A stretch of 64,000 nucleotides of DNA from Larix kaempferi (taxonomy: Eukaryota > Streptophyta > Pinopsida > Pinales > Pinaceae). This document shows positions 21,368 through 32,400 of the stretch, one piece after another. The position numbers and the translations under genes are program-made. Every line of letters starts with the position of its first letter. Position 1 is the first letter of the stretch. The stretch spans positions 8,108,001 through 8,172,000 of the forward strand of contig BSBM01001138.1 of NCBI GenBank assembly GCA_027924585.1. The letters run 5' to 3'. Below the pieces are notes generated by a model that was not told the origin of the DNA, ran no database searches, and saw nothing but the letters and a program-made list of their open reading frames with translations.

Positions 21368-24300
21368 CTATGGTAGGCTAGAGCTGGGAATATCATGTGT
21401 TTGCAGGAAGACCTCTAGAACAGCTTCAACAGAGACAGAGAGATGGTGTTGAAATTCTTCCCATGTATGCAACAAATTTTGGATATCCACAGTCAATGTC
21501 GTGAGCTTCGACAGGTTTTCCATCTTGTCATGAGTGGATGTATTTTGTAAATTAATCATTTCGAGACCAAGCACTGTAATTGTTTCTTCAGCAGCAGCAA
21601 GTAAGTGTTGGATATGGGGCTGGATTTCTTCAGGTTTGGAGAGGCCACGGCGTGCTTGTGAGATCCATTGAACTTCCTGTTTTTCTAGTTTGTCCAACTT
21701 TCTATTTTCCATAATGATTTGATTGTCGAGGCTTTCAGTAAGTGCTTCGTTTGTGTTCAGACGCTGATGATGAAGTGTGCCAAAAAATGTTTGTGTCTTT
21801 TGAAGTTCCTTGTATACCTCGTCGTAATGTATATACCAATTATTCAAGACTTCAGCAAGTTTGACTGCTTGCATATCATATTGCTTGAGTAAGATGAGAG
21901 CTTCTGTAAAGGTTGTGAACTAATTTTCCATTAATGAAGATACTTCGACAGCCCGGTCCTGTTGTTTCTTTAGAAGCTCAGATTGTAGAGTCGACACGAC
22001 AGATTCAAATAACTGATATGTTCGGTTAAGTGGTGATGTCGTGTCGGTGCTTGATGGAAGTGATATGACTTGCTGAGCTAAGTCTTCACACTTAGCTAGA
22101 AATGTATTTCTTTCTTCCCATAGCTGCTGTATCCGGTCTTCTGTTTCCTGTTGGTGATGTCTGTGTTCTCGGAAGACTGCATCATTAAGTAGATCAAGCT
22201 CTGTTTGAGAAGCCAACTCTGGTTGGTAAGTGGCGATGGGCCCAAATTGGTCTAAATAGACTGGGAGGTGGATTTCTGATTGGAGTTGCTGGACTTGCTG
22301 CTTTTGCTTTTCCTGCTAAAGTTATTTCTCTTTGCGCTTCTTATCTTTATGTTTCTTCCTGTGGCTTTTCTCTTGGGTTTGTTCTTTATTTGTAGCTAGT
22401 TGCTCTGGCCCCTTGTCTTCGTTGACTATTGCAGGATGGATTTATGTAGCTGTTTGTATATTGGCAACAGCTTGTTCTGTCTGGATCTGTATGATTTGCT
22501 CTATTTATATGGAAACTGGAACTTCCTGCTCAAGTATTTTGGCACTTGCTTGGATATATGCTAGTGTGCTGGATATGTCGGCTTTCAGTGTACTGGTGTC
22601 TTGAATGTTGGCTTGTTGAGGTGTTTCTGTCGTGACAACTACATTATCTTGAGTTGTGGTTGCTTCAATGTCTTCAATTGTGGCGGCTTCAATTGCTTGT
22701 GTTGCTATTACTTCTTTGTTTTGCTGATGTATCACAGGACTGGACTTGGATCTGTCGGCAGGGAGACTCGACTGACTTGTCGAAATGGATGGAGGGTTGA
22801 CTTTTGTCGTAAGTGGACTCGACGGGATGGTACTGCCAGACAGACCCGAACCGACTAGACTTGACTCAATTTCTTGGACTGGAGACTCATTTTTATGGCT
22901 GACAACTTCTGGAAAGATTTCGACTTGGTCGACTTCGGGGTGAGGTTAACTCAAATCCTGCTCTAGATGTCTGATTGAAAGGAGGGTATAGGTGGATGTT
23001 TCTTGTGCATAAATTATACCTACTGGATCAGGGTTTCTCTTAAGATGAGTTGTCTTGTAACCGACAACTTCTTTTACTGTAAACTGTGAAGATAAACTAG
23101 TGTTGGTTCTAACAATGTCGGGGGAGCCAAATTAAGCGGAGTGTTTGGCATGGCAAAGATTGGTTGTTGAGTAAGTACTTCTCGCCAATTGGGAAAGAAA
23201 ACTGGAAGGTTGGTGAGAAGCCGACTCAGGTCAGTATTTGTTTGGCTAATAGGAGCAGGGAGTGCTAAAGGAGTAGTATCTTCTTCTACTCTGGTTGGGG
23301 ACGAAGTTGGAGTGGTAGCAGTAAGGTCGACATGAGGCTCGACCGGTATTTTGGGTTTCTTGACGGAGATTCTGGGAGTCTTCCGCTGGTCTCTTTCCAA
23401 AAATTTCTTAAACTGCTCCTCTGCTGGAAAATTATTCTGGGCTGCATCTGCGAGTATTTGAGTGGCACTATCATATAAATCGATTTCGTCTTCTTCCGTT
23501 GGCTCCTGAAAGGTTACTTTCCTTTTCCCCTTCCCATGTGTTGGTACTACCTTGTGCTGTCGTGATGTAAGCAGTTCACCCACTACCCGTTGTATATTTT
23601 CATCTGTCAAGAGATGCTCTGGATTGTCGGATTCTGTACTGTTGTTTGAATGCTCCGCAGCTTCCGCTGAATCTTCATGTGGAGTACTTGTGAATGCCAG
23701 TACGTTGGGGTCAGGTACTGGTTTAGGTTGATAAGTGAAAGTGTTCACATATAACCAACTTTCATACTCCTCTTGCTTTTCTGCATCCATCAATGACTCG
23801 ACAATAGTGAAGTCGACTTTTCTTGCTTGAGATGGAATCACCAATATTTCATTGGACTGTCGTCCCAACTATGTGAAAAGTTCATCTATTGAAGGGTAGA
23901 AGTCGAGGGACTTTGCTTTTCCTGTTACTCCTTGTAAATACCAGATCGCTGTATGATCCAAATATAGTTGGATATGTGCAGTCGAAGGTAAATTCCGTCG
24001 AATGTTCTGAGGTACTCTCCATCCTGTCGCCTTTGTTTTGAATTCTATGAACCATGCTTCCAACCAGAGTTTAACTATTGTTGGCCCATGTCGACTTCCT
24101 CCTTGTGAAAAGCAGCGAAAATTCTCCATAAGGACATTTTGCTCTTGAGCAAAATCCTTATTTCCTCGTGGACGGATGTGGGTCATGGAAATCCATATAA
24201 TTACAGATGGATATCGGATGCTGGTCCCTTCCTCCTGGCACTTGTAGCATGTATGTTTGATTATGTCGGCCAAGAAGTCTGCCCATTTGTAGACTTTTCT

Positions 24301-24762
24301 GTGCATTGCCATATTTTTAACAGCTTCCAGCATGTCAATTTTCAAGTCGGACCCTCTTCCGGGTCGTGAAAGTGCATGCGACATGATTTTAGCAGCAGTT
24401 TTTTTGTTACCATATTTGATATGGTTCACAACCAGACCTCGTGAGTTCCTTCCAGCAACGATAGCTACAAATTCGTCAACCAAGTCCGCATTTGAACTTG
24501 TCGGTACAGCATCTCCTTTATGTGACAGATCGGTGATTTTATGGATAAGTTCACCAGTAATTTCGACTGGAACGCCAAAATAAAACTTACCGTTGTGATA
24601 GCGGCTAACAATGAACTGTGCAATAATTTTTTTGAGTCCTCCGAAACTTTCCAAGAGAGGTGCCTTCATATAATGTAGAATTGTAGCGGTCTGCAGCCTC
24701 TGTGCTTCCTTCCTCCAGCGGCCATCTGATTCTTGGCAAGAACATAAAGAACAAAACTGCAA
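21368..24762 (-). pseudogene. Broken ~1,130-codon ORF of unknown family next to an LTR
   Basis: One frame is open from 24762 to 23869, passes a single TAG and stays open to 23074. A frameshift near 23.08 kb then leads into a second frame that runs, with isolated stops (for example near 22505, 22318 and 21920), to 21368. The N-terminal ~300 residues look globular (KIIAQFIVSRYHNGKFYFGV, then WLEAWFIEFKT). The next ~270 are acidic and proline/threonine-rich. A basic patch, HRKKHKDKKRKEK (about 22.33-22.37 kb), resembles a nuclear localisation signal. The last ~280 residues are Gln/Glu/Leu-rich and probably coiled coil. I recognise no enzyme motif and do not assign a function. It resembles gag-like or accessory proteins of plant elements in general make-up only. 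Few breaks over such length suggest fairly recent inactivation. Confidence 0.6.
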
Positions 24763-24780
24763 TGAATTCCGCTATCTACA

Positions 24781-26634
24781 AAGAAGAACACAACAAGAAC
24801 AAAACACTAACACAGGGAGAACATCATTCAAAAATAAAGTTAACCTCTAAGTAGCCACACGGTTCAAGATGTAATATGTAACACTTGCTATGGGAGGAGA
24901 AGTTGATAAAACTTGATCCCTCCGAACTACAACTAAATAAAAGCTATGGCTTCTAGTCACTCCTCGATAATATATACATTTGAATATCTTCTCACTGTAG
25001 TATACCTCGACCTAGTGGAGTTCTGGCCATTCTTATCCAATTATCCCATCATAGGATTCCAAGAGTATACTTTGTCCTTGTAGACTTCTAGCCAATATTG
25101 TCCAATTATCCCATTGTAGGATCCCAAGGCTATCTCATTGAAACATAATTCACCGGTCCATACACCTAGATCCACCACACTATTATTAAGTGCTTGTTTT
25201 ATCCACATATTTGCAACATTCACAGTCTATACCTTCCGTGGATTTTGGAGCTTCTTGATGCTCATTTTTCAATCAACCACCACCATAGGGGATATAAAAC
25301 TATAAGTGATTCCATTGTCAATAAGAAAAATATATGGGGTTGGGAAAAAATAATATCTCAAGCCGTATCAGAGTGGCATGATACTCTCTGTTTTGACTCT
25401 CTATTGCTATATAGATATATATTCATTCACTACATCCCTCAATATCCCTTCTGGTTCTAGAGGCATCACTGCTCCCTTGGTTTGATTCATTCTCTTATGG
25501 CGCTTGACGAATATGTGTCCATATCCTTTAATTTAAAAACATTTGACTCCTAAGCTGGTAGTTCCTTCATTTGCTTGTACTCTATAGTCTTTCTTGGGGT
25601 CTAGTGATCACGTTGTGCATAATCCCCATATAATTCATTTTTCTAAAAACCATTTGTTCTACACACTAGATATTTTCCTGATACACATAATTCTGAATAA
25701 TTTCTACATCTGGAACTAAAAAATGAAGACACCAATATTGCACCTTCTATCCACATGTTCACAAATTAACATGTCTCCTATCTACTAGTTCATAAATATT
25801 GCAATGTGTCATTCAATGTGCAGGTAAAGAGCTTGTGAGAGCTGTTCTATAATAAGAGGTAGTTGGGAAGTTGTTGAAATTGAGGTCCATTAGTTTTGAC
25901 TTGAGAATGGAGATTTTGACATGCATATCTATGTATAGTCACTGATCATACACAACAAAAGAAATTTTGAAAAATTCTATCATACCAAGTGCCCTATTTC
26001 ACACTTTCAGAGTAAAGGAAAAAATAAATCCAAGCAAAACTTACATTGGGAGAATTGCACTATGTTGAAGCTGTTATCAAGGAAATGCCATCGACATTGT
26101 CATAGACAGGTGGCTTCCACTCGGCCAGAACTGCAATTTCAACAATCCAAATCACAACTAAAAACTATTGAACCTTATGAATTTTTCCTTGATCTTGAAG
26201 AGTCTTTGCATTCCACATTGAGAAGACTGATGTTAACTTGTATATTAGGAAGTAAAAGTTATTGTAATAAAATCTCACTAGACTGTTGATTCCAGGTAAT
26301 GTATTAAGCGGTCATACTTTGCATTCGATACATTCACAAACAATGTATGATTATTTTTGCTAAACTATATCTTGTGTCTAAATAAGGAATCCTAGAGAAT
26401 TTAGCATTTTCTATTATATGTTAACAAACAAATCTAGTATTTATTATAAGCCTCTCAGTCCACTTCTTTTCAATATTAACCAATTTTTTCAAACTGGAAA
26501 ACAGACTATAGAAAATAACAAGAAGGTACAAAAGAGAATCTACTACAATAATTGGTAAATACTGAGCCGAAAATGCATTCGTGGTTGTGTCTAATGTTAA
26601 CCATGTGGTGAGTAACAACAAAGAAATCATGAAA
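24781..26634. other. Unrecognised intergenic sequence
   Basis: No domain or RNA gene was seen. On the minus strand a pyrimidine-rich stretch ending in TTCTTTGTAG (about 24771-24780) precedes the long ORF and could be an intron acceptor. A 65-bp tandem duplication lies at 25018-25127. Confidence 0.45.
25018..25127. repeat. 65-bp tandem duplication (about 1.7 copies)
   Basis: tccaattatcccat, then taggat(t/c)ccaag, occurs at 25036 and again at 25101, with matching preceding sequence. Confidence 0.75.
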
Positions 26635-27057
26635 CACTAGTACAAAATGGGTGATAAGTGACTAAAAAAATGGCTAAAAATCATAGTTAAATGACTAAAG
26701 TTAAGGCGGTGACCACTAGTCACAAATTAACAGTCACTTATCACCTAACCAAATTGATCATTTATCACTTAGTCATAAATTACTTGAATTGCTTTATGAG
26801 TTGGTCATATATTTAGTCGTTAATTGTTACTATTTGATCCTTTATTTGCTCATTAATTGTCGCTATTTTGTCATTGATTATCGTTGTTTGGTAGTACATT
26901 TAGTCGTTTATTTAGTCATTGATTGTTATTAAATGGTCATTTATTTAGTCATTGATTACAGTTATCTGGTCCTTTATTTAGTCATTGATTGTTGTTAACT
27001 GGTCATTTACTTAGTCATTGATTGCCATTAACTGGTCATTTACTTAGTCATTGATTT
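26635..27057. mobile_element. CACTA-like foldback family member, rearranged
   Basis: It begins cactagtacaaaatgggtga and has a nested ccactagtcacaaattaaca near 26731, mirroring the nested starts at 19514 and 19592. Unlike the copy at 19.5 kb, the right half is replaced by a 33-bp minisatellite. No right terminal inverted repeat was found. Confidence 0.55.
26803..27057. repeat. 33-bp minisatellite, ~7 units
   Basis: Units follow the pattern ggtcatttatttagtcattg followed by attgttgttaact, with starts near 26803, 26836, 26935, 26968, 27001 and 27034. The middle units are altered in length. The monomer matches the core vocabulary of the foldback family (ggtcat, tagtcatt), so the array probably expanded from it. 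Confidence 0.85.
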
Positions 27058-27064
27058 ATTTACA

Positions 27065-27139
27065 TAGGGCACATAGGAATTGAACCACCAACCTCCTTCC
27101 TATAAGGCATGTGTTCTTCCATTGAGCTAGAACCTTTTA
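27065..27139 (-). pseudogene. tRNA-like relic / SINE head
   Basis: The minus strand has a good A-box, TAGCTCAATGG, and a good B-box, GGTTCAATTCC, at tRNA-like spacing, followed by CTATGTGCCC. A cloverleaf can be drawn with a TAT anticodon, but the T, anticodon and acceptor stems have several mismatches. It is therefore a decayed tRNA-derived sequence or SINE head, not a working tRNA. Confidence 0.5.
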
Positions 27140-30100
27140 AGAATTGGGGAGATGAGAAAAATTAACACCCAAATTATATCAACAACTGGAATAACCATTC
27201 TTCCTCTTGGATTTAGCTAATTTACCAAGGATTCTGGCACTTATGTGGCTAGCAGTGCTTCTTATCAAACTTGTCAAGTTTCCAAGACATAACACTTGAA
27301 CCATTGGCCAACTTCTTCCCTAAAACATAAAATAATATGAGACATCAATATTCAAAACACCATATCTCTTAATTTGCAATAGTTTTTCTAACTATATCAA
27401 TATGTCTGTATTAAAGTCAATTAAAATAATCTCATCAATAACAAATAAAGGAAAACCTTGGATAAGCATAGAAGTGAATTTTTACGACAAGCTCTTCCCC
27501 AACAATTTTTTTGCCACAAGTTCTTCTCCAACTCCCAAAAAACTTACTTTTAATACCCACAAGATATTATCTAAAAACAAAAACTACGGTAAGTATTAAT
27601 ATGGACCAAAATTCCACATAGGAATATGCCATTATCTTAAGATTGAAGTTGCAACATCACATGGATAAAATCACATGCCAAATCCATCCCATAAGGCATG
27701 ACACTAAAACCATTGGGAACATTAGTAAAAATATGTAGTGCCAACATTCTGCCTCGTTTCATTTCAACAACTTGTGCAAGTTTGGCATAGCCAAAGGGAC
27801 TAACCATGGTCAAAACGATTTTGTTACTAACACAAAGATGTATATTTTGTCCAAGGTCACTCAACCCATTTATTTAATAAAATTCACAATTCATGATTTT
27901 TTTCACCTTTAAACTACATTCCATTATCCCTACAATTTTACAAAAGGATGATTCACACAAATCAATATATTGAAGTAGTTTTGACAATTATCTCCAAACA
28001 AAATTTTTCGAAAAACCAAATTTATGAAAGAAAAGAATATAGTTGTCCAAGCTTACCCTTATAAAACCATTAATGACTAACATGCCAAAATCTTAATAGT
28101 AATTGAGAATTCTTTCCAACTTAGAGCTGCACAGAAAGGTGCAGTTATAAAGCACAAACCAATCAAATGTAATGCTAACACAAAAAATACCTACCCCTTA
28201 TCCCAACAAAAAAGGACAAATATATAAGAAAACAAAATAACCAATATATAATAAACTGTCATAAAAAATAAGTGAAACAATTGTTAAAAACATGGACAAT
28301 ATGAGGTTTTACAAATTTACCTAAGTGGCATTTAAAAGAACAGCTAATCTTTTGGGGAGCTACAACCACCATCCATCAATATTTACACTTCTTTCCCTTC
28401 TTGCATTGCCCTCAAAATTCTGGCCAACACTTCCTGTTAAATTCTTCCAAGGAACAAAAGGGAAGTGTCACTAACAGTTCTTGGTATCAGGTATCATTGA
28501 TTATTCAACTAGCCAGGGCGCTTAAATAGAGCATGTCCAAAACTGTTTCTTACATTAATATTTTTCCAAATTGGCTGCTATTTTTCCAAATTATTTTTGT
28601 CTCCACACTTCTCATCTTATGAATTAATGGAAGCAATGAGTCATAACTGTAGCTTCTGTCATTTGTGAATTTTTTTTAAGGTGCGTTGGCTTTAGTTGTT
28701 ATCCTGCCCATTCCGATCAGGTTTGGGAGCACCAAAATAGAAGGCATGAGAAGGAAGATGCATGTTATTACGTATATAAACACGAGATTGCATCTCAAAT
28801 ACACGATTTTTCTCGTGTTTCAATCTTTCCATTTGAGAAAACCATCTACTAAGTAAAATATCTCTCAGATATTCAAATTTTGGTTATTCAGCAGGAACAT
28901 CTTCTGCGTTAAATCAAAATATTCCAAGGAGAAGTTTTGTTAATCCCACCTTTCCATGCCATAGACCTCTTCAGTACTTGTTTTGATGGATCATATGTCA
29001 TCATATTGATCTATTTGTGGGGGTTTCATAATATATATTGAGTTGTGCTCTTTCACAAATTTTAGCAAACACTTTACACACAAGCTCGAACCCTAGAGCA
29101 TCCTTTCTTATAAGGGAATGATAAATCATTTTGCTGAAAAAAAAGGGAATGATAAATCATAATTATAATTCAATCCTAGGTTTAACATAAATTATAATAA
29201 GAAAATCATTGTCTTGCATATCATTTAATCAGATGATTTATTTCATCAAGAAATTGGTGCAAAAAATATAAATGATTCCTTTTTTATTTTTCCAAGGCAT
29301 ACCTAGAAACACAGACAAACATAGAATAGAATAAATGCAATAACACATAGAATTAGCCAGATCTTGAAGAAATCCTAGTTGCAGATATTTCACACATACA
29401 AAAAAAATAAACACTTTATTGAAAGGGAGTATATAGTAGATCTTACAAATACTCAACTAGTCATCGCAGTCTTGAACAGTGGGAAGGCTTCCCAGAAGGT
29501 ACTCTGGTTACCAACATTCTTCAGAAGACCTATTCAGAGCTATCTATAGTTTGATCTTGCATGGAAGGGACCATTCACTAGCTAATCACGGAAATGCTCT
29601 CTTTTCATTTATTTTCCCCTCTTTTCTCTCTAAATCTATTCTTAAATTTACCTATTTTTCTTTAGTTTTATTTATTTTCCCTCTCTTTTCCTTAATTTTT
29701 TTCCAAAACCTTCCAAATTTTTACAAAATTATTTATTATATTTGTTTTTTTAATTTATTAATATTAATGTATTACATATAATAACTATATTAAATTAGTA
29801 TTACATATTATATCGTATATCAATATATTAAATATATATTAGCATATTTACGTCATAGGCGTTTCACTGTGGAGAAGCATAACCATCCATGTAGGCTAGA
29901 TTCCTCGATCATAGAGCGAATGGAATACTGCCACGTGGATGGTTGTTTCTGTTGGCAAGTTCGCCATGGCACCGTTGTTTTACCCTTACGGTTATGGTAT
30001 AGCTTCTTGCTCTTCAGCTTCACACACCCACTCTGCCCACAACTCCTCCAAAAATGTCAATGGCTCCATACTTGGCAGCTACAACTGGTGGATTCAAACA

Positions 30101-30455
30101 ATTGGTGCCGCGACCCAGAGAAGAGGGGTGCCCCAGGGCCACCTCCTCGCCAAGATTAGAGCTGCTCTGATTGTAGCGCAGCACTCCATGCAACTCGAAT
30201 CTGGCGCAATCACAAACAAACGAAAACCAATAGTTTGTAAGCAGTCACAAACAAACGAAAACCGAGTTAGCATATCGATTTTAATCCCAAAACATACTTA
30301 CCATTTTTTTGCATTATTTTGTTAATACTATCATAACTTGAACTAGAACTAGAATAATCGATTGTTACCGTTTGCTAACCTTCAACACCACCTTCAAGTG
30401 TTATATATCCATCCTTTTTTCGTTTCTTGCAACTCTCCATAGCCTGGATATCTTC
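27140..30455. other. Unrecognised sequence
   Basis: No protein domain, LTR pair or tRNA was identified. A perfect 10-bp inverted repeat aaacacgaga/tctcgtgttt lies at 28778-28820. A more GC-balanced island at about 29870-30180 holds overlapping open frames on the plus strand (for example 29939-30325) that match no known family. It also contains attggtgccgcgaccc near 30100, which superficially resembles a retroelement primer site. Nothing else supports an element here. Confidence 0.4.
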
Positions 30456-30571
30456 GCACTTCAATTCCATTGAGATGGCGAAGTTTGGTGTACTATTGTA
30501 CATAAATCTGGTGGCACTCCAATTCCATTGAGATGGCAAAGTTTGGTATACTAATGTATAGAAATATGCTT
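30456..30571. repeat. 58-bp tandem duplication
   Basis: Two units start with gcact(t/c)caattccattga followed by gatggc(g/a)aagtttggt, at 30456 and 30514. They lie inside a 122-codon minus-strand open frame (30375-30743) without recognised domains. Confidence 0.85.
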
Positions 30572-32324
30572 TAACTGCCCTATGGACTCTAGAATCTTTA
30601 CCATCAAATGAGAATGGATCTGCAACTCTCTCAACTGCAGAGGCGCCTGCAATGCATTGTTTTTGTATCAAAAGAAAATGAAAACAATTTTTGAAAATGA
30701 AAGCAATTTTTGCATAAAAAGAAAATGAAAACAAGTTTGTCACTAAATTACATGACTACCTACCTCAGATTCATGTTCCCATAGGGTCACCAATTCACTT
30801 GTCTGTATTTCTAAAACTCTTAAATTCTTCATTGGATTACAGGCCTTAAGGACGAACAGAGATAGTTATAGCAGCGGAGGAATATTACTTCCGATGACTG
30901 CCCAACACTGAATACTTTTTCCACACCCTTAGAACCTATACCGCTGAGCTTAGATACTAGAAGATTGTGCTTGGAAAGGTTTTTTATTTCGTGCACCTAA
31001 ATTGTTATCTGGAAACTGTTAAAACAACCTTGACATCCATGCAAAGCTTAAGAATAGAAAACTAGATAGATCACAACCCTATTTGAAAGTCGTCCTTCCA
31101 CTGGCCATTAGAACAAAGCCAACAACTTAGATGTTAAGTAAATTTCCACACTAGAACATACCCTAGATAAATTTAGATAAATTTCTCCATAATTTCAACA
31201 TAATAGCAATCAAATAAAATTTGGGTTCCACAATGGATAACGACTATTCAAATTAAACTCTAAGATCTTTTATTTCACAGAAAACTAGTGCTAAGCATAG
31301 GAGAATAATAAGATTTACCACAAGATGGCAATGAAGAAATGTGATATAACGTTTCAGTGCAAGCGGACATGTAGCAGCATAAGCCATTTCGCGTCCTTTA
31401 ACAAAACGGACACCAACCAGAACAAGATAGACTTCAACCCTCCTATGTGATGGTATACACTTTACAACCTACCTATTATTCCATTTCATTTGGCTTCCGC
31501 ATTTTCATTGAATTTATTTGTGTGCACTTCACTGCTAGATGTGTCGCTGTAACCTGAAATCGCTAGATAGTTAATAATATTGCGCTGAAATTGGCATATG
31601 ATGTTTACTGATGGATTTTATGTACAACAAATTCCTAGTATTTCTTCACAATTGAATTTAAGCTATAAAGAATATTAACAAAAACTAGGCAACAAAGAAC
31701 TTAATTTAAGCCTCACTAATGTCTGTCAGGACCACACAACAGAGAATTTGAACAAAAAAATCAATGCTGCACATATTTTACTTAATAGCATTTAACGTAT
31801 TATCTTTGTGCATCCATGTTTTCGATTTTGCTTGCGGCAATCCTAGAAACAATGAGGACCATTCTTGGCTCCCACATTGAGATAATTCCAACAGTCAATC
31901 TAGCAACATAAGCTATGACAACCTAAAGCACAGGCAATGTGACTGAGAGAAGTTTTTGTTTTCAAAAAAATTATGTTCATCGACTATCCAAATTCTCATC
32001 ATAGCGAAAAAATTCATACAGAGGAAACATATGACAAGTGCAACTCATGATCTGATAGATGTTATCAGCTGGCTCATGACACCTTCCATGTCCATGCATG
32101 GAGAGATCCTTAGCATTTACATATACTCGATTGGTTCATAAGCGTGCAATTATGAGTTCCACCAATCTCCAGAACAAATTATAAAGTATTGTTTCCATTA
32201 GGCTGTAATGTAAATGCAATTTAGGAGTTTGCATATCAAATTTAAATGTGACATCTTTTCAAAACTTCATAAATTAAGTAATGGACTAAAATCTGGTCAA
32301 AATATTATATAATAAAAAACATTT
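30572..32324. other. Unrecognised sequence
   Basis: AT-rich with short open frames only. No repeat structure, tRNA or protein motif was seen on either strand. Confidence 0.5.
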
Positions 32325-32400
32325 GTGGGTATTGGTGTGGAACTACCGTCATCTAATAAAAAAAATTCGTGGGTATTGGTGTGGAACTACCATCATCTTT
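32325..32400. repeat. 44-bp tandem duplication
   Basis: gtgggtattggtgtggaact occurs at 32325 and 32369, each followed by accgtcatct or accatcatct. Confidence 0.85.

Larger units (their letters stand above)
20946..24780 (-). mobile_element. LTR retroelement 3' part carrying an unassigned long ORF
   Basis: A 329-bp LTR (20946-21274) and a polypurine tract mark the 3' end of a minus-strand element. Immediately upstream lies a decayed frame of about 1,130 codons. No gag knuckle, protease, integrase, RT or RNase H was seen. No second LTR or PBS was found before 25.3 kb, so the 5' part is missing or beyond recognition. The ORF is either an extra 3' gene of a larger element or the sole gene of a non-autonomous one. 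Confidence 0.65.

Noticed and set aside
21374-24583. Plus-strand open frames opposite the long unassigned ORF
   Set aside because: They are antisense shadows: their translations are low-complexity or Ser/Cys-rich, and the minus frame explains the open reading.
25360-25380. gtatcagagtggc resembling an iMet primer-binding site
   Set aside because: It lies on the plus strand, lacks the leading TGG, and no LTR precedes it.
26803-27057. Regular 33-bp repeats as a CRISPR array
   Set aside because: Units are contiguous with no unique spacers and derive from a plant foldback element; this is a eukaryotic minisatellite.
30096-30120. attggtgccgcgaccc as a primer-binding site
   Set aside because: I could not match it to a specific tRNA 3' end, and no LTR boundary, PPT or pol domain was found nearby. 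Kept only as a weak observation.
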